Shown: piece by piece, positions 54,742 through 63,849 of the stretch
How positions within the stretch are numbered: the stretch's first letter is position 1
Layout of the letters: each line of letters starts with the position of its first letter
Assembly: GCF_003326795.1 (NCBI RefSeq)
Contig: NZ_JPWI01000001.1
Span: 62,001 to 126,000, forward strand
Direction: 5' to 3'
DNA length: 64,000 nt
Source of the DNA: Thalassospira profundimaris
Lineage (GTDB): Bacteria > Pseudomonadota > Alphaproteobacteria > Rhodospirillales > Thalassospiraceae
Notes under the pieces: generated by a model
What the model saw: the letters and a program-made list of their open reading frames with translations, nothing else
The model's database searches: none
Told to the model about the DNA's origin: nothing
Program-made: the position numbers and the translations under genes

Positions 54742-54806
54742 GGCCTTTGTCCCGCATGCGACAAAGGCCCCTGAACAGGGCAGGCCCTTGCGCATCGGGC
54801 TTTTTC
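54742..54806 (+). terminator. Stem-loops after the SDR gene, probable terminator
   Basis: GGCCTTTGTC (54742-54751) and GACAAAGGCC (54760-54769) pair perfectly; a second small hairpin GCCC/GGGC (54784-54800) is followed by TTTTT. Probably ends the NTF2-like/SDR transcript. Confidence 0.55.
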
Positions 54807-54823
54807 CATCATCGACAAGCGCG

Positions 54824-55801
54824 TTACGAAAGACCAAAGCCGGTCAATTCTTCACTAAGCTTCCAAAGACGTTCGGCAATGTCGGCGTCACATGCCCAGG
54901 GCCGCACACCTTTACGTACGCCCTGATCCGTAATTGTTATCGGCGCAATGTTGCAATCTTCGCAATAAACCCCGCCTTTGTCTTCAAGCTCAGGGCTGAT
55001 AGCGCACCACATTGTGGTTGCCGCCCCCTGGTATATATTCTTTTTACCGTTTTCCGGATCGATGATGGGTATTCCGTTATCGTCGACAAACCCTGTTGCC
55101 TTGATTTGGTCATCCGTCATGAACTGGGCCAGATTGGTACTGACAATTCCACCCGGATGCAGCGAAAACGCCCGGATACCATCTGATTGTCCACGCCGAT
55201 CAACTGCCATCGCAAACAACGCATTCGCAGATTTTGACTGCCCATAGGCTTCCCATTGGTCATATGCCCGGGACATGAAGTTCGGGTCGTCAAAATCGAC
55301 CTGACCACGGAAATGGCCGCGTGAAGAAACCGTCACCACGCGCGACGTACCTGCCATTCGCAACGCAGGCCACAAACCGACAGTCAGCTGAAAATGTCCA
55401 AGATGATTGGTTGAAAACTGTGCTTCAAACCCCCGGTCATCACGTATCAACGGACAAGCCATGATGGCCGCATTGTTGATCAAAATATCCAAGGACTGAC
55501 CCGTCTGCGCAAACCATTGGCTGAATGCCGTGATTGACTCTGGATCCATCAGGTTCATCGGAACAATTTCCATGTTCAGATCCGCATAAGGCTCGATTGC
55601 AGTTTGTGCCTTTTCAGGATTGCGGGCGGGCAAAATAACCTTCGCACCGGCCTGGGCCATAAGTCTGGCAACTTCTAAACCGATGCCGGAATAACCGCCC
55701 GTCACCACCGCGACTTTTCCGTAAAGATTGTGACCTTGGATAATTTCAGCAGCCGTCGAAGCTGCGCCAAATTTGCTCTGAAGTGGTGCCTGTTCTGTCA
55801 T
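54824..55801 (-). CDS. Short-chain dehydrogenase/reductase (retinol-dehydrogenase-like)
   Basis: 325 residues, longer than classical SDRs and like the WWOX/RDH group. Cofactor loop VVTGGYSGIGLEVARLMAQA, NNAAIM, catalytic Ser region VVTVSSRGHF, and YGQSKSANALFA with Tyr and Lys. The substrate is unknown. It is divergent from an AraC-type regulator (93-base gap), a typical sensor/enzyme pair, and converges on the other SDR cassette. Confidence 0.9.
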   Translation of the reverse strand: MTEQAPLQSKFGAASTAAEIIQGHNLYGKVAVVTGGYSGIGLEVARLMAQAGAKVILPARNPEKAQTAIEPYADLNMEIVPMNLMDPESITAFSQWFAQTGQSLDILINNAAIMACPLIRDDRGFEAQFSTNHLGHFQLTVGLWPALRMAGTSRVVTVSSRGHFRGQVDFDDPNFMSRAYDQWEAYGQSKSANALFAMAVDRRGQSDGIRAFSLHPGGIVSTNLAQFMTDDQIKATGFVDDNGIPIIDPENGKKNIYQGAATTMWCAISPELEDKGGVYCEDCNIAPITITDQGVRKGVRPWACDADIAERLWKLSEELTGFGLS

Positions 55802-55894
55802 CTAGGGATCTCCTTTGTGAACAAGCCCCTTTGTAATGCATCTCAATTGTACTATTAATAATAATTGGTACATTAAACTTTCGAGATCGTACAA

Positions 55895-56884
55895 ATGATA
55901 GGTGATCCACTCTCAAGCTCTCTGAAGCTTGTCAATGCAACTGCCATTCTTTCGGGCGGATTGAAGATTGGTGGCGCCTGGGGGTTCTCGTTTCCACCAC
56001 CAACCAAGTTGAAATTCATCGCCATTGTCGAAGGTTGTGCTCAATTGCGGTTCTTCGATGATCCGGGTCTCATTACGCTCGAATGCGGTGATGTCTTGCT
56101 GTTAAATGGCGCGACTGGATTCACCATCTTCAGCGATCCTGATGTGACCCCTGTTGAAATCAGTTCCGTTTTTCAATCAGGGGAAAAAGCTGACAATATC
56201 TTGACGATCGGCCAGGACATCGATTTCTATTTAATCGGTGGCCATATTGATTTTAATCAGATCGGTCGAGATATCCTCGTCAATGCCCTGCCAAAACAAC
56301 TCCTGATCCCGGCGAGCAACAGTGCGGCGGGGACGATCACCTGGTTGCTTCAGCATCTTGCACGGGAAATGGCAAACGAAAAGATCGGCAGCCAGATCGC
56401 CAGCACGCAACTGGCGCAGCTTGTTTTCGTACAATCCTTGCGTGCCTATATCGAACAATGTGACATGATCCCGGTGGGCTGGCTGCGGGGTTTGGCCGAT
56501 AAACACATCGCACCTGCCTTGCACTTGATGCACGACGATCCGGCTTACCAATGGCAACTCGAAGAGCTCGCTCATAAAGTCGGCATGTCCCGCACCGGAT
56601 TTGCAGAACGTTTTCGCAAAACGGTTGGCGTCACGCCGCTTGGCTATCTGCGTAATTGGCGCATGCGCCTCGCTGAACAAGCTTTACGCGACACCAATGA
56701 AACAATCGCGACGATTGCCCTGTCTCTGGGTTACACCTCGGAAAGCGCCTTCAGCACCGCATTCAAACAGGTTATTGGTACCGCTCCGCGGAACTACCGC
56801 AGCGAAAACAAAACAGCGCCGCTGGATCTGACCGATTGGGCAAATAAAATGCCATTCCCCGACCATGTCGGCTTTGCCTCCTGA
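55895..56884 (+). CDS. AraC-family transcriptional regulator with cupin-like sensor domain
   Basis: 329 residues. The N-terminal half (about 1-190) is a cupin-type ligand domain (GGLKIGGAWGFSFPPPTKLKF, LECGDVLLLNGATGF). The C-terminal half has two helix-turn-helices: WQLEELAHKVGMSRTGFAERF and ETIATIALSLGYTSESAFSTAF, ending KQVIGTAPRNYR. This resembles regulators of divergent oxidoreductase genes; the SDR at 54824-55801 is the likely target. Confidence 0.92.
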   Translation: MIGDPLSSSLKLVNATAILSGGLKIGGAWGFSFPPPTKLKFIAIVEGCAQLRFFDDPGLITLECGDVLLLNGATGFTIFSDPDVTPVEISSVFQSGEKADNILTIGQDIDFYLIGGHIDFNQIGRDILVNALPKQLLIPASNSAAGTITWLLQHLAREMANEKIGSQIASTQLAQLVFVQSLRAYIEQCDMIPVGWLRGLADKHIAPALHLMHDDPAYQWQLEELAHKVGMSRTGFAERFRKTVGVTPLGYLRNWRMRLAEQALRDTNETIATIALSLGYTSESAFSTAFKQVIGTAPRNYRSENKTAPLDLTDWANKMPFPDHVGFAS

Positions 56885-57176
56885 CCTCTTGCAAACCTGC
56901 CGCCGGGAAATTGCCGGTTGTGTCAATTATGGAATTGCTATAAGAAAACCCCCGCTGCGACGCAGCAATATTGATCTTCCTGTGACGGACACCGGGCCGA
57001 TGTAAGAACTGTTTCAATAAATTCCTGCCTGCGACCAGCCTGAAAAATTTCGGTGCCCATGTTGTCTGCGCGGCAGTGATGAAACAGCGATCCGCCCAAA
57101 GAATTTTCTGAAATGCCAATGAATTGCTTGTCCGCCGCATGGCGTGACAAAACGAAATAGTGACTGGAGAGAGTCT

Positions 57177-58667
57177 GTGAATACCGATTTGCTTCCGCGT
57201 TTGCGGGCTGAGTGGCTTGGCAACATTCGCGGCGACGTGCTTTCGGGCCTTGTGGTCGCCCTTGCCCTGATCCCGGAAGCCATTGCCTTCTCGATCATCG
57301 CCGGTGTTGACCCCAAGGTCGGGCTTTATGCCTCCTTCTCGATTGCGGTCATCACCGCGATCTTTGGTGGGCGTCCGGGCATGATTTCGGCGGCAACGGC
57401 GGCGACCGCGGTTCTGATGGGCTCGCTGGTACGTGAGCACGGGCTTGATTATCTGTTGGCGGCGACCATTCTTGCCGGTCTGATCCAGATGCTGGCAGGG
57501 GCGTTCAAGCTCGGCAATCTGATGCGTTTTGTTTCGAAATCGGTGATGACCGGCTTTGTGAACGCCCTGGCAATCCTGATCTTCATGGCCCAGTTGCCCG
57601 AACTGATCGGTGTGTCGAACATGACCTATGTGATGGTCGCGGGCGGTCTTGGCATCATTTACCTGTTCCCGCGCATCACCAAAATCATCCCGTCGCCGCT
57701 GGTTTGCATCATCGTTCTGACCATCATTTCGCTGTTCATTGATGGTGGTCTGCGCACTGTTGGCGATATGGGCGCCCTGCCTGATGCCTTCCCGGCGATC
57801 TATCTGCCGGACGTGCCGCTGAACCTTGATACCTTCCTGATCATCCTGCCCTATTCGGCGGCGGTCGCGGCGGTCGGTCTGCTTGAAAGTCTGATGACTG
57901 CCCAGATCGTTGATGATCTGACCGACACGACGTCGAACCGTACGCGTGAATGCTATGGTCAGGGGATCGCCAACTTCTTTACCGGTTTCATCGGTGGCAT
58001 GGCCGGTTGTGCGATGATCGGTCAGTCGGTAATCAACGTCAAATCCGGTGGCCGTTGCAGGCTTTCGACCTTCCTTGCCGGTATCTTCCTTCTGATCCTG
58101 ATTGTGGTGCTTGGCGATCTGGTCGCGATCATTCCGATGGCGGCCCTTGTTGCCATCATGATCATGGTATCGGTCGGCACATTCAGCTGGTCGTCGATCA
58201 AAAACCTGCGCGAACATCCGCGCAGCTCGTCCATCGTGATGCTGGCCACCGTGATCACGGTTGTCGGCACGCACAACCTTGCCATCGGTGTTCTGATCGG
58301 TGTCCTGCTTTCGGGCATTTTCTTTGCCTGGAAGATCGCGCAGATTTTCCGCATCACCAGCACGCTTTCGGCTGATAGTACCCATCGCACCTATGAAGTC
58401 CGTGGCCAGATTTTCTTTGCCTCGGTCGAAGACTTCACCAAGGCATTCGATTTCCGCGAAGCCCTTGATAAAGTGACGATTGATGTCAGCCACGCGCATA
58501 TCTGGGACATTTCAAGTGTTGCCGCCCTTGATATGGTCGTGCTCAAATTCCGCCGTGAAGGGGCCGAGGTCGAATTGATCGGTCTCAATGAAGCCAGCGA
58601 GACAATTGTCGATAAACTGGCCATCCACGACAAGCCCGGCGCGCTTGAACGCCTGATGGGCCATTAA
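57177..58667 (+). CDS. SulP-family anion transporter with STAS domain
   Basis: Start GTG at 57177 (GGAGAG seven bases upstream; another GTG at 57144 is in frame) gives 496 residues. Membrane domain of about 10-12 helices with [29 protein letters not shown] and [18 protein letters not shown]-terminal STAS domain (about 400-495) with [19 protein letters not shown] and [23 protein letters not shown]. SulP carriers move sulfate, bicarbonate or other anions. A tandem universal stress protein gene follows after 30 bases, probably co-transcribed. Confidence 0.93.
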   Translation: MNTDLLPRLRAEWLGNIRGDVLSGLVVALALIPEAIAFSIIAGVDPKVGLYASFSIAVITAIFGGRPGMISAATAATAVLMGSLVREHGLDYLLAATILAGLIQMLAGAFKLGNLMRFVSKSVMTGFVNALAILIFMAQLPELIGVSNMTYVMVAGGLGIIYLFPRITKIIPSPLVCIIVLTIISLFIDGGLRTVGDMGALPDAFPAIYLPDVPLNLDTFLIILPYSAAVAAVGLLESLMTAQIVDDLTDTTSNRTRECYGQGIANFFTGFIGGMAGCAMIGQSVINVKSGGRCRLSTFLAGIFLLILIVVLGDLVAIIPMAALVAIMIMVSVGTFSWSSIKNLREHPRSSSIVMLATVITVVGTHNLAIGVLIGVLLSGIFFAWKIAQIFRITSTLSADSTHRTYEVRGQIFFASVEDFTKAFDFREALDKVTIDVSHAHIWDISSVAALDMVVLKFRREGAEVELIGLNEASETIVDKLAIHDKPGALERLMGH

Positions 58668-58697
58668 GGCCACTGACCGGAAAAAGGGAAACGATCC

Positions 58698-59552
58698 ATG
58701 ACACATCTGATCGCACTGATTGACGGCTCGGGCTATTCGCAAAGTGTCTGTGACCTGACGCGCTGGGTGGCCGAACGCACCGATGCATCGGTTGAACTGA
58801 TGCATGTGCTTGGTCGTCGTTCAGTCAGCTCGGAACCCGCTGATCTGAGCGGCAATCTCAAGCTTGGCGCACGTACCGCCCTGCTCAATGAACTGGCCGA
58901 GCTTGACGAGCAGAAAAACAAGCTCGAACTCAAACGCGGTCGCCTGCTGCTTGAAGACGCCAAAACCGGACTTGCAGAAGCCGGTCTTGCCAATGTCGGC
59001 ACCAAGCTGCGCCACGGTGATCTGGTCGAAGCCATTGCCGAATTTGAAGGCGATGCGGACCTTATTGTGGTTGGCAAACGCGGTGAAGCCGCCGATTTCG
59101 CCAAGCTGCATCTGGGATCAAACCTTGAACGTGTGGTGCGTGCCGCCACCAAACCGGTTCTGGTCGCATCCCGCGCGTTCAAGCCGATCAACAAGTTCCT
59201 GATTGCCTTTGATGGCGGCGAAAGTGTGATGAAGGCCGTGCGCCACATTGCAGCGGGCAAACTGTTTGCCGATCTGCCCTGCACGCTTCTGTCGGTTGGC
59301 AAAGCCACCGATATCCTGCAGGAAAAGCTTGATCAGGCTGCCGCCATTCTACGCAATTCAGGTTATAGCGTTGATGCCGGCTTTGCATCGGGCGAGCCCG
59401 AAGACGTGATCAAGGCAAAGATCGAGGCCGATGACATCGGTCTTCTGGTTATGGGGGCCTATGGCCATTCGCGGATCCGCAACCTGATCATTGGCAGCAC
59501 CACCACCGAAATGGTCCGGTCCTGCCATGTGCCGGTGATGATGTTCCGCTAG
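58698..59552 (+). CDS. Tandem universal stress protein
   Basis: 284 residues containing two UspA-like domains (about 1-155 and 160-284). The second ends LLVMGAYGHSRIRNLIIGSTTTEMVRSCHVPVMMF, with the ATP-binding G-2x-G-9x-G(S/T) pattern; the first has LIVVGKRGEAADFAKLHLGSNLERVVRAATKPVLVA, a looser version. Likely binds ATP and helps in stress survival. Thirty bases after the SulP gene, so it may modulate that transporter (inference). A terminator follows. Confidence 0.9.
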   Translation: MTHLIALIDGSGYSQSVCDLTRWVAERTDASVELMHVLGRRSVSSEPADLSGNLKLGARTALLNELAELDEQKNKLELKRGRLLLEDAKTGLAEAGLANVGTKLRHGDLVEAIAEFEGDADLIVVGKRGEAADFAKLHLGSNLERVVRAATKPVLVASRAFKPINKFLIAFDGGESVMKAVRHIAAGKLFADLPCTLLSVGKATDILQEKLDQAAAILRNSGYSVDAGFASGEPEDVIKAKIEADDIGLLVMGAYGHSRIRNLIIGSTTTEMVRSCHVPVMMFR

Positions 59553-59582
59553 GTCAGCGCGAACTTCAATCATCAGACAAAT

Positions 59583-59616
59583 AAAAAGCCCGGCAGTTCA
59601 TCTGCCGGGCTTTTGT
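59583..59616. terminator. Rho-independent terminator after the stress protein gene
   Basis: AAAAAGCCCGGCAG (59583-59596), loop TTCAT, CTGCCGGGCTTTT (59602-59614). Flanking A and T runs make it usable for the converging lipoprotein gene as well. Confidence 0.88.
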
Positions 59617-59638
59617 CATACAATTATTCTGATCCCGA

Positions 59639-60235
59639 TCAATGCAGGATAAAACGCCCAAGATTGGCGTTGATCTGGCGTTCAAGTTCGCGATCCAGAT
59701 CCATCAGCAAGGCAGCGGTCGCGTCATAGATCGCCTGCTCACGTTCCGAGACCGACATCGATTCCGAAAGCGTGCGCGACCGCGCGGCCATTGCCTGTAC
59801 TTCGCCCTTCTGAACGCCATTGGCATCAAGAAGTTCAAGCTTGGCAGCGACTTTCAGCTCGATCTTGTCGGACTGGTCATCCGTAAAGACCCCCTTGATG
59901 CCCTTGGTGGTTTTAAGGGCGCTGGAGATCACGGATGCCTCGGTCACGGAATAGCGCAGCATATCGCTGGTGCCCGCAGTCTGGATGCGGTCATCGGGCC
60001 AGTTCATCGCCATATTGCCAAGGCTGAATGGCAGGTCTGATGCAATCGATCCGTCTTCGGTATTGCTCCAGGCAGCAACCTTTTCAATCGGGCCTGCGGC
60101 AAAGATGATCGGCGTCAGATGCCGCCATGTCACATCGGGATAATTTGCCACCGGTGCACTGGTGCAGGCTGCCATCAGGGCAAGTGCCGCACCCGCAACC
60201 ACGGTACGCAGACCATTGATGGACAAAAGCTTCAT
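59639..60235 (-). CDS. Hypothetical lipoprotein
   Basis: 198 residues. Signal peptide with lipobox: VVAGAALALMAACTSAP, modified Cys near residue 24. The mature part has no membrane segment: a beta-rich middle (SDKIELKVAAKLELLD) and a helical end (SEREQAIYDATAALLMDLDRELERQINANL). The residue after Cys is Thr, so outer-membrane sorting is plausible. I do not recognise the family. Single gene, between the stress protein and hslO. Confidence 0.75.
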   Translation of the reverse strand: MKLLSINGLRTVVAGAALALMAACTSAPVANYPDVTWRHLTPIIFAAGPIEKVAAWSNTEDGSIASDLPFSLGNMAMNWPDDRIQTAGTSDMLRYSVTEASVISSALKTTKGIKGVFTDDQSDKIELKVAAKLELLDANGVQKGEVQAMAARSRTLSESMSVSEREQAIYDATAALLMDLDRELERQINANLGRFILH

Positions 60236-60289
60236 GACTTCAAACTCCCCTGCCTTTTATTCAGATGCCGAAAACAACGTATAAAGTGC

Positions 60290-60316
60290 CAAAACAAAAC
60301 GCCACCACGGCGTTTA
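60290..60316 (-). terminator. Probable terminator of hslO
   Basis: On the minus strand AAACGCC, loop GTGGT, GGCGTTT, then TGTTTTGG; about 80 bases after the hslO stop. Confidence 0.55.
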
Positions 60317-60395
60317 TAGCCATGGTGACGTTGCAAGATGATTAAGGCAAGGCTATGACGGCCTAACTGCCTGAAATTTAACAAGGGCCTTTGGA

Positions 60396-61355
60396 TTACT
60401 CCGACGGCGTGTTCTCTGCCTTAAGGGCGCGCAGGTCTGCTTCACTAAAGCCGTAATGGGCATTGCAGAACTGGCAGGAAACGCCAACTTCGCCGGTATC
60501 CTCTTCGCGCATCGAAAGCAGTTCCTCAAGCGGATAGGACGCAAGCGCGCCTTCGATTTTCTCGCGCGAACAACGGCATTTGAACTGAAGGTTCGCCTGT
60601 TCGTAAACACGCGGCTCCTCATCATGGAACAGACGCCAGATCAGGTCATGGGCCGAAAGCGAGATATCAACAAGTTCGTTTTCGGTCGCACTGGCCATCA
60701 GAATGGTCGAACGGTTCCAGTCTTCGGCAATCTTTTCGGCCTGTTCCGGGTTTGCGGCATCGCCCGACGCGCTAACCGGCATTTTCTGCAGGAACAAGCC
60801 GCCAACCCACCAATCCGCCGTGGTTTCGCCAGAATGAACTTCAAGCTTGAATGATGTTTCAAGCTGTTCGGATTGACGGAAATAGGCCTCGGCACATTCC
60901 GAAAGCGTTTCGCCTTCCAGTGAAACAATGCCCTGATAGCGGTCATGACTGCCACCCTGATCGACCGTGAAGGCGATATGGCCGCGTCCCATCAGTTTCA
61001 GGACCTTGCCGCGCAGTGCATCCTCGCCGCCTTCTTCCTCGGCGATCATGGCATTCAGGCGGGCCTCATCGACGCGCAGGCAGGCACGCACATTCCCGTC
61101 GCTGTCAACATCGACCACCATCATGCTGATCGGGCCGTCTGACGACGTCTGAAGGGTAAAAAGCCCCTCATATTTCAGCGACGATGACAGCAGCACCGCA
61201 AGCCCGATAATCTCGCCCAGAAGATGATTGGCAAGCGGCGGGTAATTGTGCTGGCCGATAATGGTCTGCACCGTCGGTCCAAGCCGCGCAAAGCGGCCAC
61301 GGATATTGGAATGATCCAGCGTGAAAGGCTGGCAAAAATCGACTGCGATCTGCAT
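60396..61355 (-). CDS. hslO: Redox-regulated chaperone Hsp33
   Basis: Start MQIAVDFCQPFTLDHSNIRG gives 319 residues; the frame continues 48 bases upstream without support. The N-terminal domain has RGRFARLGPTVQTIIGQHNYP and LLGEIIGLAVLLSSSLK. The C-terminal redox switch holds four cysteines: FKCRCSREK and VSCQFCNAHYGF, which bind zinc when reduced and form disulfides under oxidative stress, turning on the holdase. The order argD-argF-hslO is common in Alphaproteobacteria. Confidence 0.95.
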   Translation of the reverse strand: MQIAVDFCQPFTLDHSNIRGRFARLGPTVQTIIGQHNYPPLANHLLGEIIGLAVLLSSSLKYEGLFTLQTSSDGPISMMVVDVDSDGNVRACLRVDEARLNAMIAEEEGGEDALRGKVLKLMGRGHIAFTVDQGGSHDRYQGIVSLEGETLSECAEAYFRQSEQLETSFKLEVHSGETTADWWVGGLFLQKMPVSASGDAANPEQAEKIAEDWNRSTILMASATENELVDISLSAHDLIWRLFHDEEPRVYEQANLQFKCRCSREKIEGALASYPLEELLSMREEDTGEVGVSCQFCNAHYGFSEADLRALKAENTPSE

Positions 61356-61445
61356 GTTCGGCTTCCGGTGTTTTGCATGTTTGGGGCCGTATAACAATAC
61401 CAACCCCGTGAGTCGAGGTGCTTTACCCCCTGCCCACTGCCATAA

Positions 61446-61474
61446 TAAAGGGCGGCAACAGCCGCCCTTTTCAA
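61446..61474 (-). terminator. Terminator of argF
   Basis: Minus strand AAAAGGGCGGC, loop TGTT, GCCGCCCTTT, then ATTATGG; lies about 30 bases after the argF stop and before hslO. Confidence 0.7.
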
Positions 61475-61503
61475 TTTCGTTGCGTCTTATTTAGGCGCAA
61501 GAC

Positions 61504-62421
61504 TCAGGAAGGCAAGCCGTTAAAGCAGTATAGCAGAACCCCTTTCTGCGCATGCAGACGGTTTTCAGCTTCGTCAAAGACGACCGATTGCGGACCATCA
61601 ATCACCTCGTCGGTGACTTCCTCATTCCGGTGTGCAGGAAGGCAATGCATGAAGATCGCATCATCCTTGGCCTGTGCCATGGTTTTTGCATTGATCTGAT
61701 AAGGTGCCAAGGCCTCCATACGGGCGTCATAATCCTCGTCACCCATCGAAACCCAGCAATCGGTCACAACCACGTCAGCACCTTCAAGGGCGCTATCCAT
61801 ATCTGTCATGCGCACCTTGCCACCTTCGGCATTGGCACTTTCAATCAGGCCCTGATTGGGGCGATAACCCGCCGGGCAGGCCAGATCAAGCGAGAAGCCG
61901 AATTTCGGCGACGCATGAATAAAGGATGCCGACACATTGTTACCATCGCCGATCCAGGCGAATTTCAGGCCTTCAAGCTTGCCCTTATGTTCCTTGATGG
62001 TCATCAGATCGGCCATGATCTGGCACGGGTGGCTCTGATCGGTCAGGCCGTTGATCACCGGAACCGTCGCATATTTCGCCATTTCGAAAAGCTTCGATTC
62101 ATCCGTCGTACGGATCATGATCGCATCGACAAAACGCGACAGGACGCGTGCCGTATCGGCAATGGTCTCACCGCGGCCAAGCTGGCTGCTTTCCGCATCA
62201 AGAATAACCACATCGCCACCAAGCTGGCGCATCCCGACTTCAAACGAAACGCGTGTACGGGTCGACGGTTTTTCAAAAATCAGCGCAAGCGTCTTGCCCG
62301 CAAGCGGCTTTGCACCGAACGGGGCATTACCGGCCTTCTCGGAATCGCCAAGGGCGAGAATATCTTTCAATGTTCCCGACGGCAGTTTGTCGAGATCAAG
62401 AAAATGGCGGATATCAGTCAT
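61504..62421 (-). CDS. argF: Ornithine carbamoyltransferase
   Basis: 305 residues with the full set of signatures: [20 protein letters not shown] (carbamoyl phosphate), [12 protein letters not shown], and [13 protein letters not shown] (ornithine side, Cys and His). It makes citrulline from ornithine and carbamoyl phosphate in arginine synthesis. It starts 24 bases after argD in the same direction, forming an argDF operon. Confidence 0.97.
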   Translation of the reverse strand: MTDIRHFLDLDKLPSGTLKDILALGDSEKAGNAPFGAKPLAGKTLALIFEKPSTRTRVSFEVGMRQLGGDVVILDAESSQLGRGETIADTARVLSRFVDAIMIRTTDESKLFEMAKYATVPVINGLTDQSHPCQIMADLMTIKEHKGKLEGLKFAWIGDGNNVSASFIHASPKFGFSLDLACPAGYRPNQGLIESANAEGGKVRMTDMDSALEGADVVVTDCWVSMGDEDYDARMEALAPYQINAKTMAQAKDDAIFMHCLPAHRNEEVTDEVIDGPQSVVFDEAENRLHAQKGVLLYCFNGLPS

Positions 62422-62445
62422 AGCTAAGTCTTCCTTCCTGCGCCC

Positions 62446-63618
62446 TTATTTCGCCAGAGCTGCGGCTGCTGCTTCAATGGCAGCAAGCGCTTCGTCAACA
62501 TGGGATTTGGTGATGTTGAGTGGCGGCAGAATACGCACCACATTATCGCCGGCCGGAACTGTCAACAGGTTCAGCTCGCGCAGTTTGGCGACAACATCGA
62601 CATTGGTCGGGACAGTCTTCATGCCCAACAACAGACCCATGCCACGGATTTCCTCGATGAAGCCCGGATGTTTCCGGGCAATGGCGTCAAGCCCATCGCG
62701 GATCAATTGGCTCATGTCCAGAACATGGTCCATGAAGCCGGGTTTCAAAACTTCGTCCAACACCGCATTGGCGGCTGCCATGGCAAGCGGATTGCCACCA
62801 AAGGTCGTGCCATGCATGCCCGCCGGAAGGGCCGCAGCGGCCTTTTCCGTCGCCAGAAGTGCCCCGACCGGGAAACCACCGCCAAGGCCCTTGGCCGAGG
62901 AAATGATATCCGGGGTCATGTCCGACCACTCATAGGCATAAAGCTTGCCGGTACGGCCAACACCGGTCTGGACTTCGTCAAACATCACCAGCATGCCGAA
63001 CTCGTCAGCGGCCTTGCGCACCCCTTCAAGATAGCCTTCCGGCGGACGGCAAATGCCGCCTTCACCCTGGATCGGCTCCAGAAGGATACCACCGGTATTG
63101 GGCGTAATCGCATTGCGCAATTCATTGAGATTGCCATAGGCGACGCGATCAAAGCCCTCGGGCATTGGTCCGAAACCTTCGCGGTACTTGTCGCTGTAAC
63201 CTGCGGTCAGCGTGCCAAGGGTCCGGCCATGGAACGCATTGGTCGCGACCAGAATGCGGTTCTTTTCCGGATTACCCGATACATGCTGATACCGACGCAG
63301 CATCTTGATGCCCGCCTCGTTGGCCTCGGCACCGGAGTTACAGAAAAACACCGTATCGGCAAAGGTATTGGCAACCAGACGCTCGGCCAGCTTTTCCTGA
63401 CCGGGAATACGGTACAGGTTCGAGGTATGCCAAAGCTTGCCAACCTGTTCGGTCAGCTTGGCAACCAGATGCGGATGCGAATGGCCAAGGGTATTGACGG
63501 CAATACCCGACCCGAAATCAAGGAATCGTCGGCCGCCCTGCGCATAGAGATAAGGTCCTTCACCTTTCTCAAAGGCCAAATCGGCCCGCGCATAGGTCGG
63601 CATGACGGGAGTAATCAC
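62446..63618 (-). CDS. argD: Acetylornithine aminotransferase
   Basis: 390 residues from GTG (AAGGA nine bases upstream). Pyridoxal-phosphate class III enzyme: FFCNSGAEANEAGIKMLRRY, AFHGRTLGTLTAG, LEPIQGEGGI, LVMFDEVQTGVGRTG and SSAKGLGGGFPVGALL with the cofactor-binding Lys. It makes N-acetylornithine from the semialdehyde in arginine synthesis and may also act on succinyl-diaminopimelate. First gene of the argDF operon; its leader carries a 20-base palindrome. Confidence 0.96.
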   Translation of the reverse strand: MITPVMPTYARADLAFEKGEGPYLYAQGGRRFLDFGSGIAVNTLGHSHPHLVAKLTEQVGKLWHTSNLYRIPGQEKLAERLVANTFADTVFFCNSGAEANEAGIKMLRRYQHVSGNPEKNRILVATNAFHGRTLGTLTAGYSDKYREGFGPMPEGFDRVAYGNLNELRNAITPNTGGILLEPIQGEGGICRPPEGYLEGVRKAADEFGMLVMFDEVQTGVGRTGKLYAYEWSDMTPDIISSAKGLGGGFPVGALLATEKAAAALPAGMHGTTFGGNPLAMAAANAVLDEVLKPGFMDHVLDMSQLIRDGLDAIARKHPGFIEEIRGMGLLLGMKTVPTNVDVVAKLRELNLLTVPAGDNVVRILPPLNITKSHVDEALAAIEAAAAALAK

Positions 63619-63652
63619 TTCTTTAATTCCTTGATTAGGGTAAAAATTGGTT

Positions 63653-63726
63653 TGTTGACCAGTTGGTCAACACCGGCAGAATACCGGGAAGCCGGGGAGT
63701 ATCAAGAGATTCCTTGACCCTGTCAA
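63653..63726 (-). promoter_or_regulatory. argD promoter and perfect 20-base palindrome
   Basis: On the minus strand a perfect -35 TTGACA (63721-63726) is followed after 17 bases by GATACT (63698-63703). Downstream of the expected start lies TGTTGACCA-GT-TGGTCAACA (63653-63672), a perfect dyad of the size and form bound by TetR- or GntR-type dimers. It ends 34 bases before the argD start. Confidence 0.6.
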
Positions 63727-63775
63727 CGTCCCAAAAACCCCTTAGACCTGCGATAACAGAATGAGAGCGGAAATG

Positions 63776-63813
63776 AAAAAGGACAGCATCCACTTTTGAA
63801 TGCTGTCCTTTTG
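63776..63813 (-). terminator. Rho-independent terminator of the ABC permease gene
   Basis: Minus strand AAAAGGACAGCAT, 10-base loop, ATGCTGTCCTTTT, then TCATTT. It lies about 37 bases after the permease stop. Confidence 0.85.
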
Positions 63814-63849
63814 ATGTGATTTTGCGCCAATGGCGGCTTTGGCAGGCGA

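Noticed and set aside
56772..58499. 575-residue minus-strand frame opposite the SulP gene
   Set aside because: Same kind of shadow: Arg/Asp/His-rich, no motif, no ribosome site.
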